The position numbers and the translations under genes were made by a program. Shown in pieces: positions 7,816-15,410 of a stretch of DNA of 64,000 nucleotides. Positions within the stretch are counted from its first letter, which is position 1. Each line of letters begins with the position of its first letter. The DNA comes from Verrucomicrobiota bacterium (GTDB taxonomy: Bacteria; Verrucomicrobiota; Verrucomicrobiia; JABWAM01). The notes beneath the pieces were generated by a model that worked only from the letters and a program-made list of their open reading frames with translations, had not been told where the DNA came from and made no database searches. The stretch spans positions 92,341 through 156,340 of the forward strand of contig JAHFSY010000005.1 in NCBI GenBank assembly GCA_023269615.1, given 5' to 3'.

Positions 7816-9093
7816 CTATTTTCCGAAATCCGTGGTCGCCCGGCGCAGGAGGGATTCCAGGGCGTGAAGGAAGGGGTCGAAAATCTCGGCGATCTCCCGG
7901 GCTCTTTGCTTGAGCTCGGAGTCGGGACACTCCGGTCTCGATGCATACGCGAATTTTCGGCAGGCTTCCACCTGTGCGCGATCCAGCACATTACCCTCCA
8001 TCATGTTCAATGCCGTGTGCGCACTGACATCCTTGTTCATGGCCAACTTGACGTAGAAGCGAAGCGGGCCCTCGAAAAAATTCGCGCGCATTCGGTTCAG
8101 TTCGTTCCGCACCAGCGGCGCGCTGTCGAACCACGACAGGTCCTGCCCGTAAAACCAGAGACGCCCCTTCATCAGGCGGGCGAACTTCGCGTTCTCGAAC
8201 AACTGCGAAAATGAGGGAGGACCGTTCATCACGGCGACCGCGTTTTTCAATTCCTTCACGCTCGGGCGTTTTGGGCATTCCAACGCAGCGCCATTTTTGA
8301 TCAAGGTCTCCACGACGCATTCGAGATAACGGGTCAGTTCCTCATCCAGGCTCGTCAGCCCGGGTTCCTTCAAATCATCCGGCGATTCGTAATGCGACGC
8401 GATCAGGTCCATCACGCGCTGCATGGTTTTCGGGTTTGGAAAGAGCTGCTTGGCCCGCCACATCGCCTCCAGTTTGCCGGGTGTGCTTTTCTTTTCCATC
8501 AGGCAGACGGCGGAATGAACGGGTGGCGCAAGATAATGCAGCAGGCGGCTGTGCAGCGGATATTTGTTCTCGTAAACGCCAAGATTGATCGCGGGATCAA
8601 TCGTCCGATTGTAGGGGCCGTAGTAGATCGAAATCTTTTTCCAGTGGTAACGCTCGTCATCTGCCGTCCACTTGTGTCCGGCCGCCATTGTGCGGGCAGC
8701 CTTCAGCCGTTTCTCATTGCCGTGATGAAAGGTCCACTGGGAAAATTCAGGAAAATACTGTTTGGGATCGAGTAGTTCGCTCCAGGTGAGGTTGACGCCG
8801 GGCAGGTGCTCCAGGTTGCGCGCCCACTCCTTGCGCTCGCGCGCCAGCTCAAAATGCACACGGCCCACTTCCATGGACATCCGACACCAGCCCTCGGCGG
8901 TCATGGAGTCGCGGACAAAAAACCGTGTGTCAAAATCGCTCATCCCCGGAACCAGGTCCTCGAAACACCATTTTCCCGCGTTGCCTTCAATTTCCGGAAC
9001 GCGCTCGCTGCAACGTTTGAAATAGGTGGCGATGAACTCCGCAAAATCATTGGCCGGGCAAGGCGCGAATTTCATGCGGTCATCCGTCTTCAT
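7816..9093 (-). CDS. Unknown 425-residue protein, last gene of ROK-led operon
   Basis: I do not recognise the family. The protein is soluble-looking and rich in Trp, Arg and Met. The block LVPGMSDFDTRFFV near residue 48 faintly resembles the GxSDxD pattern of nucleotidyltransferases, and WHKK-like aromatic blocks follow (ERYHWKKISIYYGPYNRTID). It begins 6 bases after the oxidoreductase gene, so it is almost certainly cotranscribed with the aminotransferase and deacetylase genes and may act on the same sugar-like substrate. The nucleotidyltransferase idea is weak and would need a profile search. Confidence 0.75.
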   Translation of the reverse strand: MKTDDRMKFAPCPANDFAEFIATYFKRCSERVPEIEGNAGKWCFEDLVPGMSDFDTRFFVRDSMTAEGWCRMSMEVGRVHFELARERKEWARNLEHLPGVNLTWSELLDPKQYFPEFSQWTFHHGNEKRLKAARTMAAGHKWTADDERYHWKKISIYYGPYNRTIDPAINLGVYENKYPLHSRLLHYLAPPVHSAVCLMEKKSTPGKLEAMWRAKQLFPNPKTMQRVMDLIASHYESPDDLKEPGLTSLDEELTRYLECVVETLIKNGAALECPKRPSVKELKNAVAVMNGPPSFSQLFENAKFARLMKGRLWFYGQDLSWFDSAPLVRNELNRMRANFFEGPLRFYVKLAMNKDVSAHTALNMMEGNVLDRAQVEACRKFAYASRPECPDSELKQRAREIAEIFDPFLHALESLLRRATTDFGK

Positions 9094-9099
9094 GAATTT

Positions 9100-10095
9100 T
9101 CAGCGACCCCGGATGATTTCCTCCAGCAACCGATTGGTCCTCAAGCCCGCCTCGCCATCGCACAGCGGCGCGCGTTTCTCAGCCACGGCCAGGATGAAAT
9201 CCTCGACGCAAGGCAGGTGCGCGTTTGCGGGCGGCTCGATCTGCAAATCCTCGCGATCGCGCCCGCGGATGATCGTGAGAGGCGCGCCATCGAGTGGGTC
9301 GGCGATGATTTTCCCCTCGGAGCCCGTGATCTCGAAACGATCCATCCAGGTTTTTGAATTCCATGAAAAATAAGCGTGGACGGGTGCGCCGTTGGCGAGC
9401 TCCAGGAGAATGCTCGCGCCATCCTCGACTTCATACGGGTGTACCAGGTGCTGGAGGTGACGCGCGACCACGCGCGAAGGCCCCAGCCAGTCATCGAGCA
9501 GATCAAGGCGATGCACCCCGATGTCTGCAAGCGCGCCCGCGCCGCCGCTCCGGGATTTTTCCACGCGCCAATGCTTGGGATCATTCGCGGCGGGATTAAA
9601 CCAGCTGTGCGCGGCGATGTTCACCCATGTGGGTTTGCCAAGGACGCCCTCGGAGATCAACTGGCGGATCTTCCGCATTTTTGGAAACGCGCGGCGATAG
9701 TAGGCCACGCCGAGAAGCGCCCCGCTCTTTTTCGCCGCCGCGACCATCCTCTCGCAATCCACCACCGAGGCCGCCATTGGTTTTTCAACCAGCACGTGAA
9801 GCCCCTTCGCCAGTGCCGCGAGTGCGTATTCCGCATGGGAGTCGGGTGGCGTGCACACATAGATGGCGTCAATTCCGGTGGAGAACAATTCATCCAGCGA
9901 GTCGCAGGCTCGGGGAATGTGGTGCTTCTCCGCAAAGGCCTTCGTTCGTCCGGAATCACGTCCCCACAGCGCCTTGAGACTGCTGCCAGAAGCTTCGCGC
10001 AACGCGGACGCCACACGCTTGTCCGCAAGGTCGCCATAACCGATCAAGCCCCAGCTGAATGTGGATTGCGGATTGCGGATTGCGGATTGATTCAT
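9100..10095 (-). CDS. Gfo/Idh/MocA family oxidoreductase
   Basis: A 331-residue NAD(P)-dependent oxidoreductase. The Rossmann start WGLIGYGDLADKRVASALR is followed by YVCTPPDSHAEYALAALAKG and HVLVEKPMAASV, the EKP motif of the family, whose Lys is catalytic. The C-terminal part is the usual alpha/beta domain. The first residues (NQSAIRNPQSTF) are encoded by a GGATTGC tandem repeat at 10066-10091, so the N-terminus is repeat-derived or the start is misplaced. It lies between the aminotransferase gene (20 bases upstream) and the unknown 425-residue gene. Paired DegT and Gfo/Idh enzymes typically make amino sugars. Confidence 0.9.
   Translation of the reverse strand: MNQSAIRNPQSTFSWGLIGYGDLADKRVASALREASGSSLKALWGRDSGRTKAFAEKHHIPRACDSLDELFSTGIDAIYVCTPPDSHAEYALAALAKGLHVLVEKPMAASVVDCERMVAAAKKSGALLGVAYYRRAFPKMRKIRQLISEGVLGKPTWVNIAAHSWFNPAANDPKHWRVEKSRSGGAGALADIGVHRLDLLDDWLGPSRVVARHLQHLVHPYEVEDGASILLELANGAPVHAYFSWNSKTWMDRFEITGSEGKIIADPLDGAPLTIIRGRDREDLQIEPPANAHLPCVEDFILAVAEKRAPLCDGEAGLRTNRLLEEIIRGR
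10066..10091. repeat. Tandem GGATTGC repeat
   Basis: Units of GGATTGC are repeated head to tail at the very start of the oxidoreductase gene. Related ATTCCGCAATCC words lie at 19461-19493 and 55391-55412. Confidence 0.85.
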
Positions 10096-10115
10096 GAGAA
10101 TTTGCAGCCGCCGCG

Positions 10116-11309
10116 TCAGCGTTTGGATCCCAGCGTTGAAATCGTTTCGCGGATGGCGTGGGCGATGTAGGCGACATCGTCGTGAGTGGTCGTGGGAAAA
10201 AGCGGCAGGCTCATCACCTGCTGCACGGCCCGCTCAGTCACCGGCGTGTCGCGCTTGTCGTAGTCCACGCTTGCAAACGCCTCCCAGCTCCAGACGGCGG
10301 GATAATGATTTCCCGTGGCCACCTGCCATTCATTTTTTAAATGATTGAGAAATTCGGCGCGCTGGAAGGAAACTTTTTCCGTGTCGAGCCGCGCCACATA
10401 AAGATGACAGCCATGCCCCTCGGCGATGCCTGCTGGACGGATGATTTCCCCGATGTCGGAGAGGGCGCGGTCCATTTCCTGAAAACAACGGAGGCGTGAC
10501 TGGATCACGCGATCGATTTTCGCGAGCTGCGTCATGCCCGTGGCCGCTTGGGGCTTGGTCATGCGGTAGTTGTAGCCGATCTGTGTCACGCGCAATTGGG
10601 CACCGTACACATAGCCGAAGGTTTTGAGGCCCCTCACTTTTTCAGAAAATTCGGGGTTGTTCGACGTGATCGCCCCGCCTTCACCAAGTGTCGTCATGTT
10701 TTTGTTCGACTGAAAGCTGTAACAGCCCGCAAGGCCCGCTCCTCCGATGCCCTTGCCCTTGTGTTTTGTCCCCACCGCGTGAGCAGCGTCGTAGATGATC
10801 GGAATGCGGTGCTTTTTCGAAAGGGCGTCAAAGCCTTCGATGTCCGCCGAGAGTCCGCTGAAATGTACCGGGATGATTGCCCTGGTTCGTGGCGTGATCT
10901 TCGCTGCCACCGCCGCGGGAGAAAGGCAGAGGGTCTTCGCGTCCACGTCCGCGAACACCACCTTCGCCCCGCGTGCCACGGCGCAGCCCGCCGTGCAGAC
11001 AAACGTCAGGCCGGGCACGATCACCTCGTCCCCGGGCTTGATGTCGAGCGCCATCATGCAAAGGTCGAGCGCCGTGCCGCACGAGTTCACCACCACCGCG
11101 TGCGCACAATCCTCGTGCCGGGCGAGGGCTTTTTGAAAATCACCCTCCTCAGGAAGCGGAAAAAAATTGCCGTTGGACTGGGCCGCAGCCGTCATGATCT
11201 TGAGAGCGGCGTCAATGTCATCCTGTTCCCAAAGGCCTCCCAGCGCGAGAAATGGGACGGCGCGCTTTTTGATGTTGGATTTGCCGGCGGGCTCGAGGGT
11301 GGTGTTCAT
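10116..11309 (-). CDS. DegT/DnrJ/EryC1 family aminotransferase
   Basis: A 397-residue PLP enzyme of the sugar aminotransferase family. FLALGGLWEQDDIDAAL opens the fold, VNSCGTALDLCMMALDIKPG and VIVPGLTFVCTAGC match the cofactor-binding region, IPIIYDAAHAVGT holds the PLP Asp, and SFQSNKNMTTLGEGG carries the Schiff-base Lys. It is separated by 3 bases from the upstream deacetylase gene and by 20 from the downstream oxidoreductase. The family transaminates keto sugars with glutamate; with the neighbouring oxidoreductase it could make a 3-amino or similar sugar. Substrate not assignable. Confidence 0.93.
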   Translation of the reverse strand: MNTTLEPAGKSNIKKRAVPFLALGGLWEQDDIDAALKIMTAAAQSNGNFFPLPEEGDFQKALARHEDCAHAVVVNSCGTALDLCMMALDIKPGDEVIVPGLTFVCTAGCAVARGAKVVFADVDAKTLCLSPAAVAAKITPRTRAIIPVHFSGLSADIEGFDALSKKHRIPIIYDAAHAVGTKHKGKGIGGAGLAGCYSFQSNKNMTTLGEGGAITSNNPEFSEKVRGLKTFGYVYGAQLRVTQIGYNYRMTKPQAATGMTQLAKIDRVIQSRLRCFQEMDRALSDIGEIIRPAGIAEGHGCHLYVARLDTEKVSFQRAEFLNHLKNEWQVATGNHYPAVWSWEAFASVDYDKRDTPVTERAVQQVMSLPLFPTTTHDDVAYIAHAIRETISTLGSKR

Positions 11310-11312
11310 GGG

Positions 11313-12233
11313 TCATGGTTGTTGAAAGGACCGGCCGCGCGTGTCGAGCGCGGGCTGGGTGCTTGACGTTGTGGAAAGAGGCGACGCCTTGCGAAAAGCC
11401 CCGGCGATTTCCTTGAGGGTGGACGGTTGAAATGTCAGGCCTTCGCGTCCGGCGATCTGCCGCGCGGCCTGGACGATTCCGAGATACGTCTCGCGCCGGA
11501 AATTATTCCGGTCGCCGTATTCAAACACATTGTGGGTGAGGGCATGGATCTGCTTCACGGGAGCTTTTCCAGCAAGCTGGCGACGCACGGCCTTGTCCAC
11601 GGTGTACCAGTGATTTTTTGCGTCCACGAGTTCGACGCGGAGGTCCATCGGGTGTGCGCCGCCCCACATGCGCGAGTCCGGGTCGAGCGTGGGAGGCAGT
11701 TCCACGAAGTCCACGTCGCCCGACAGCGCGCGGTTGTAGCGATGCGCATAATGCGGATCCAGCGGGCTCGCGCCCCACATGCTCGCGCACTGGGGCAGGT
11801 TGCGCGTGGGACAGGACACGGCGCCGTGACGAAACCCGAGTTCCTCCAGCACGCCGAAGGTGAAATCATTCGCGGAAAAATAGCCGGGGCAAAAGCTCAC
11901 CGGCCTCCGCCCCATCGCCTGCGCAAACCGGTCCGCCGCCTGTGAGATCAAGCGTCGCTGCTCATCCGCTCCTTGTACGCCGAGGAATTCGTTTGCGCCC
12001 TCTTCCGCCGGGTGGATGTGCAGGCCGATTTCATGCCCGGCTTTTTCGAGTTCACGATAAATGACCGCGTGCGTTTCGATGTCGCCGGGAATGACAAAGA
12101 AGGTTCCCTTGGTTTCCGTCGCGGCGAGAATATCGCCCAGCCCGCGTATGGCGCGTTCCCCCAGCGCGGCGTCCTTCAGCGCGTGCTGGGTGGATTCGCA
12201 ATCAATCTGCAGGTTGAACAGGAGTTCCGTCAT
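11313..12233 (-). CDS. Polysaccharide deacetylase-like (NodB fold) protein
   Basis: A 306-residue protein of the NodB/CE4 type. The start ELLFNLQIDCES carries the metal/catalytic Asp position, and GHEIGLHIHPAEEG gives the His-x-x-x-His metal pair. PVSFCPGYFSANDFTFGVLE and ELGFRHGAVSCPTR follow, as in family members acting on small sugar substrates. There is no signal peptide, so it probably works in the cytoplasm. Its ATG overlaps the ROK gene stop by four bases. In context it may remove an acyl group from an amino-sugar intermediate. Confidence 0.8.
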   Translation of the reverse strand: MTELLFNLQIDCESTQHALKDAALGERAIRGLGDILAATETKGTFFVIPGDIETHAVIYRELEKAGHEIGLHIHPAEEGANEFLGVQGADEQRRLISQAADRFAQAMGRRPVSFCPGYFSANDFTFGVLEELGFRHGAVSCPTRNLPQCASMWGASPLDPHYAHRYNRALSGDVDFVELPPTLDPDSRMWGGAHPMDLRVELVDAKNHWYTVDKAVRRQLAGKAPVKQIHALTHNVFEYGDRNNFRRETYLGIVQAARQIAGREGLTFQPSTLKEIAGAFRKASPLSTTSSTQPALDTRGRSFQQP

Positions 12234-13387
12234 GATGTTGGGTGAAGTTCAAAGGTGCCGGCCAGGTCGCGGAGATGGTCCTCGCTCGTGAGCCGTGGAA
12301 ATTCCAGGCGCAGGGCCGCTGTTTCGCCAAACAAAGTATGCGTTCGCGCTATTTCGAGAATGCGGTTCCGCCAAGCCTCACGGCCGTCCAGTGCGTATCC
12401 ACCGAGGACGATCACGTCGGGACGCATCATGTTGGCGATCACGGAAACACCCCATGCAACCCGGTCAAGAAATTCGCGGGTGAGTTGATCAACATACGCG
12501 TCACCTTCGAGTTGTTCCATGAGATCGAACAGCCCCGTCGGCAAGAGCTGTCTCGATTCCGACAAGCGCGTGAGTCTGCAGCCCTTCACCTCCGCGCGCA
12601 CCCGCGCGACCATGGCGGGCCCGGAAATCAAAGCCTCCAGGCAGCCGCGATGGCCGCATCCGCAACGAGGTCCCTGCGGGTCGAGCATCACGTGTCCCAG
12701 TTCGCCGGGAAACGCGTGCGACACCCCCCAGGAGGAATCGAAATGAACGCCGTGCGCGCTCACGCCGTCACCCACATTGAAGAGGGCGAGACTTTGAACG
12801 CCGTCCGTGGCGCGTGCCTTGAGTTCGGACTCAGCGGCACCGCTTGCGAAATCAAGCCGCACCTTGCAGCCAATGGCCGAAGCCAGCGCCTCAGGCGAAA
12901 GATCGCGAATCCACGGGATGACCGAGCTGGACCAAACGTGCCCCCGGGTTCCCTTGACGGCATTGATGGCCAGGGCTGCGCCGGTGATTTGTGAAAGTCG
13001 AAGCGAGGCGCCCTTCAACGCCACGTCGCGAATTTCGCGGAGCGCGCCCAGCGCTTCCGCCGCGGTGTTCACGGGCTGTGAATGACGGGTCTGCACGCTT
13101 CCGATCACGCGGTCATCGAGAAACACGGCCGAGCGCCAGACGGAGCCCAGCCACTCGATGGCAAGGACGGGCTTGCGCCGGAGAATCCGGTAATGGCGGA
13201 TGGGCCGGCCCCGTCCATAGGTCTCCGTCCGATCGAGGCGGATGACCCTGCGCCTGAGCAACCGTCCCACCACGCCATGGATCGTGTTGGCGGGTGCGCC
13301 CAGGGAGCGGGCCAGCTGAAGCTGGCTCGTGGCCCGCCCGCTGGCGATGAGGCGCAGCACCGCGCGCTGATGGATGGGCGACTTCAT
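12230..13387 (-). CDS. ROK family transcriptional regulator
   Basis: A 385-residue ROK protein (NagC/Mlc/XylR type). Residues 1-75 form a winged HTH (TSQLQLARSLGAPANTIHGV); the rest is the sugar-kinase-like ROK domain with the zinc signature GELGHVMLDPQGPRCGCGHR then GCLEA. It leads a leftward operon of four enzyme genes and overlaps the first by four bases, so it is most likely their sugar-responsive repressor. A 19-bp imperfect palindrome lies immediately upstream at 13405-13423. Whether it also phosphorylates a sugar cannot be told. Confidence 0.92.
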   Translation of the reverse strand: MKSPIHQRAVLRLIASGRATSQLQLARSLGAPANTIHGVVGRLLRRRVIRLDRTETYGRGRPIRHYRILRRKPVLAIEWLGSVWRSAVFLDDRVIGSVQTRHSQPVNTAAEALGALREIRDVALKGASLRLSQITGAALAINAVKGTRGHVWSSSVIPWIRDLSPEALASAIGCKVRLDFASGAAESELKARATDGVQSLALFNVGDGVSAHGVHFDSSWGVSHAFPGELGHVMLDPQGPRCGCGHRGCLEALISGPAMVARVRAEVKGCRLTRLSESRQLLPTGLFDLMEQLEGDAYVDQLTREFLDRVAWGVSVIANMMRPDVIVLGGYALDGREAWRNRILEIARTHTLFGETAALRLEFPRLTSEDHLRDLAGTFELHPTS

Positions 13388-13423
13388 GAAGTTATTTATA
13401 TCCTAAACCGATTTAAATAGTTT
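13388..13423 (-). promoter_or_regulatory. Candidate ROK operator and promoter
   Basis: On the minus strand 13423-13405 reads AAACTATTTAAATCGGTTT, an imperfect palindrome (13 of 19 positions symmetric) of the AAAC...GTTT kind bound by ROK repressors. TATAAA follows about 20 bases before the start codon and could be the -10. The region is very AT-rich against its surroundings. No footprint data exist; this is a reading of the sequence. Confidence 0.5.
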
Positions 13424-13445
13424 GTCACGCTCTTTGTTTCGAGAT

Positions 13446-13504
13446 GCAGGAGCCGCTGTCAGCGGCGACCGGGGTGGGGATCGCCGATGGCATCGGCTCC
13501 TACA
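13446..13504. repeat. GGAGCCGCTGTCAGCGG hairpin, divergent copy
   Basis: The arms start AGGAGCCG and end CGGCTCCT. Each arm contains its own small palindrome (CCGCTGTCAGCGG on the left, CCGATGGCATCGG on the right), which differ from each other. The perfect version of this element is at 47276-47335. Confidence 0.8.
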
Positions 13505-13590
13505 AGACGGAAAACAGCGGACAAATTACGGGCTGGAACAAGTGATTCACCATTTGCTATGGATGGTTCCAAGGCGACCGCCTTTCCACC

Positions 13591-14508
13591 ATGCGCGAAA
13601 TCTGGCATCACTTCATCGAGATATTCTTGGGCATCTGGCAATATCCGATTTTCGCAATCGACGAGAGACGCATGTTCACGCTGGCCACCCTGACCTGGCT
13701 GCTCTTCCTGCTGGTCATGGTCCTGATGGCGGGACGGTACTTTCGCCATTGGATCGTATCCAGGTTTCTTCGTCGCACCAACCTCCAGCCCTCGCTGCAA
13801 TACTCCATTGCCAAGATCACCCACTACGCGTTTGTTGCCGTTGGATTCCTCATCGCCCTTCAGATCGTCGGCATCAACCTGAGCTCGCTCGCCGTGGTGG
13901 TTGGAGCCATCGGAATCGGCGTGGGCTTCGGCCTGCAGACCATCGTGAATAATTTTGTATCGGGCATCATCCTCCTGCTCGAGCGCCCGGTGAACGTGGG
14001 CGACCGCATCGAGGTCGCCGGCGTTGCGGGGCGCGTCATTCGCATTGGCTCGCGCAGCACCACGGTGCAGACCAATGACAACATCTCCATCATCGTCCCC
14101 AATGCCGACCTGATTTCCCATTCGGTGACGAATTGGAGCCTTGGCGATCCGAGCGTACGCGTCCGGGTTCCGTTCAGCGTGGCCTACGGCACGGACCTTG
14201 AGAAGCTGAAGAGGCTCATGATCGAGGTGGCGGGCGAACATCCCAAGGCCCTCAAGGACCCGCAACCCAATCTCTACTTCGATAGCTTTGGCGATTCGGC
14301 GCTCAAATTTGAGCTCGCTGTGTGGACGTCCGAGATGTCGTTCAACCCCCGCCGTTTCCGCAGCGACCTGAATTTCGCCATCGAAAAGAAGCTGCGCGAA
14401 AATCACATCGAAATCCCATTCCATCAGCTCGACCTCCACCTGCGATCTGGGGAGTTGCGCTTGAAACAGGATTCGGTTCAAATTGCGCGCGAATCCAAGG
14501 TGTCCTGA
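13591..14508 (+). CDS. mscS: Small-conductance mechanosensitive channel (MscS)
   Basis: A 305-residue inner-membrane channel that opens under membrane tension to release osmolytes. Three hydrophobic segments are visible (about 27-50, 68-92, 96-125); the pore helix region reads GAIGIGVGFGLQTIVNNFVS, with the Gly/Ala-type packing and VNNFVSG end of MscS. The soluble vestibule follows with LLERPVNVGDRIEVAGVAGR and IIVPNADLISHSVTNWS. ATG 13591 gives a typical length. It ends 8 bases before the BtuF-like gene, so the two may share a transcript, though no functional link is known. Confidence 0.93.
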   Translation: MREIWHHFIEIFLGIWQYPIFAIDERRMFTLATLTWLLFLLVMVLMAGRYFRHWIVSRFLRRTNLQPSLQYSIAKITHYAFVAVGFLIALQIVGINLSSLAVVVGAIGIGVGFGLQTIVNNFVSGIILLLERPVNVGDRIEVAGVAGRVIRIGSRSTTVQTNDNISIIVPNADLISHSVTNWSLGDPSVRVRVPFSVAYGTDLEKLKRLMIEVAGEHPKALKDPQPNLYFDSFGDSALKFELAVWTSEMSFNPRRFRSDLNFAIEKKLRENHIEIPFHQLDLHLRSGELRLKQDSVQIARESKVS

Positions 14509-14516
14509 GAATTCGC

Positions 14517-15410
14517 ATGAGCCAACCCCGTCCATCTGTTGCCACGTGGGCTCTGTGCCTTGCGCTTGGGTTTGCGTTGACGTTGCCAGCCGCCGAGGAG
14601 CCCGTTCCCAGCCGCATCGTCAGCCTCTCGCCGAACATCACTGAGATCCTTTTCGCGATTGGAGTGACCAACAGCGTCGTGGGTGTCTCCGATTATTGCG
14701 AACTGCCGCAGGGACTCGACATCCCCCGCTGCGGCGGAGTTCTCAACCCGAGCCTCGAGCGAATCCTGGCGCTTCAACCAACCAACATCCTCATGCTCGG
14801 GCGCATGGACAAAGTGCACAGTTTCGCCGACCAGAACAAGCTCCAGGCCACGTCCATCATGATTGACAGCACGCACGAGCTGTACAAGGAGATCCAGCAC
14901 ATTGGCAACCTCGTGGGCATCCAGCGAAACGCCTGGCACCTCGTCCAGCGTCTTGAGGGGGACAAGCAGATTTTTTCCAAAAAGCACGAGCGCGCCGCAA
15001 AATATCGGGCGCTTGTGCTGGTCGGGCGCGAGGCGGGAAGCACCCGCAAAATGATGGCCGTGGGAGGGCCGTCGTTTATCAGCGAAATGCTGACCCTGGC
15101 GCACGGCGAAAACATATTTGGCGACCAGGCGAAACCCTACTTCGAGGCTTCGCTGGAATCCATCGTGGCGCTGCAACCCGAGGTCATCTTTGAAATCCGC
15201 GATGGCGAGAAACTTGGTGCCGGGGAGATGCAGAAACTCAAGGACGACTGGAAGGAACAGTCAACCATCCCTGCGGTGAAATATGGACGGATCGTGGTGG
15301 CGACCAACGATTTTCTCAGCATCCCAGGTCCCCGCATGTTGAACATCGCGGAATACTTTGCCGACGAATTGCAGAAGCTGGACGCGGGAGCCGCGGAAAG
15401 GAAACCGTGA
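14517..15410 (+). CDS. btuF: Corrinoid/metal-chelate ABC transporter substrate-binding protein (BtuF-like)
   Basis: A 297-residue periplasmic binding protein of the helical-backbone (BtuF/FepB) class. A signal peptide ends near AAEEPVPS, followed by RIVSLSPNITEILFAIG and VVGVSDYCELPQG, the hallmark of the vitamin B12 subgroup. The C-terminus carries SIPGPRMLNIAEYF. GTGA overlap joins its stop to the ATPase gene start at 15407, and the permease follows. No cobalamin riboswitch is visible upstream because the MscS gene ends only 8 bases away. B12 is the likeliest cargo, but heme or a siderophore is not excluded. Confidence 0.85.
   Translation: MSQPRPSVATWALCLALGFALTLPAAEEPVPSRIVSLSPNITEILFAIGVTNSVVGVSDYCELPQGLDIPRCGGVLNPSLERILALQPTNILMLGRMDKVHSFADQNKLQATSIMIDSTHELYKEIQHIGNLVGIQRNAWHLVQRLEGDKQIFSKKHERAAKYRALVLVGREAGSTRKMMAVGGPSFISEMLTLAHGENIFGDQAKPYFEASLESIVALQPEVIFEIRDGEKLGAGEMQKLKDDWKEQSTIPAVKYGRIVVATNDFLSIPGPRMLNIAEYFADELQKLDAGAAERKP

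Noticed and set aside
14509..14516. Cobalamin riboswitch expected before the BtuF-like gene
   Set aside because: Only 8 bases separate it from mscS, and no B12-box word was seen in the leader of mscS (13388-13590).
13459..14535. 358-codon open frame antisense to mscS
   Set aside because: MscS motifs are unambiguous on the plus strand; the antisense product is His/Asp/Gly-rich noise.
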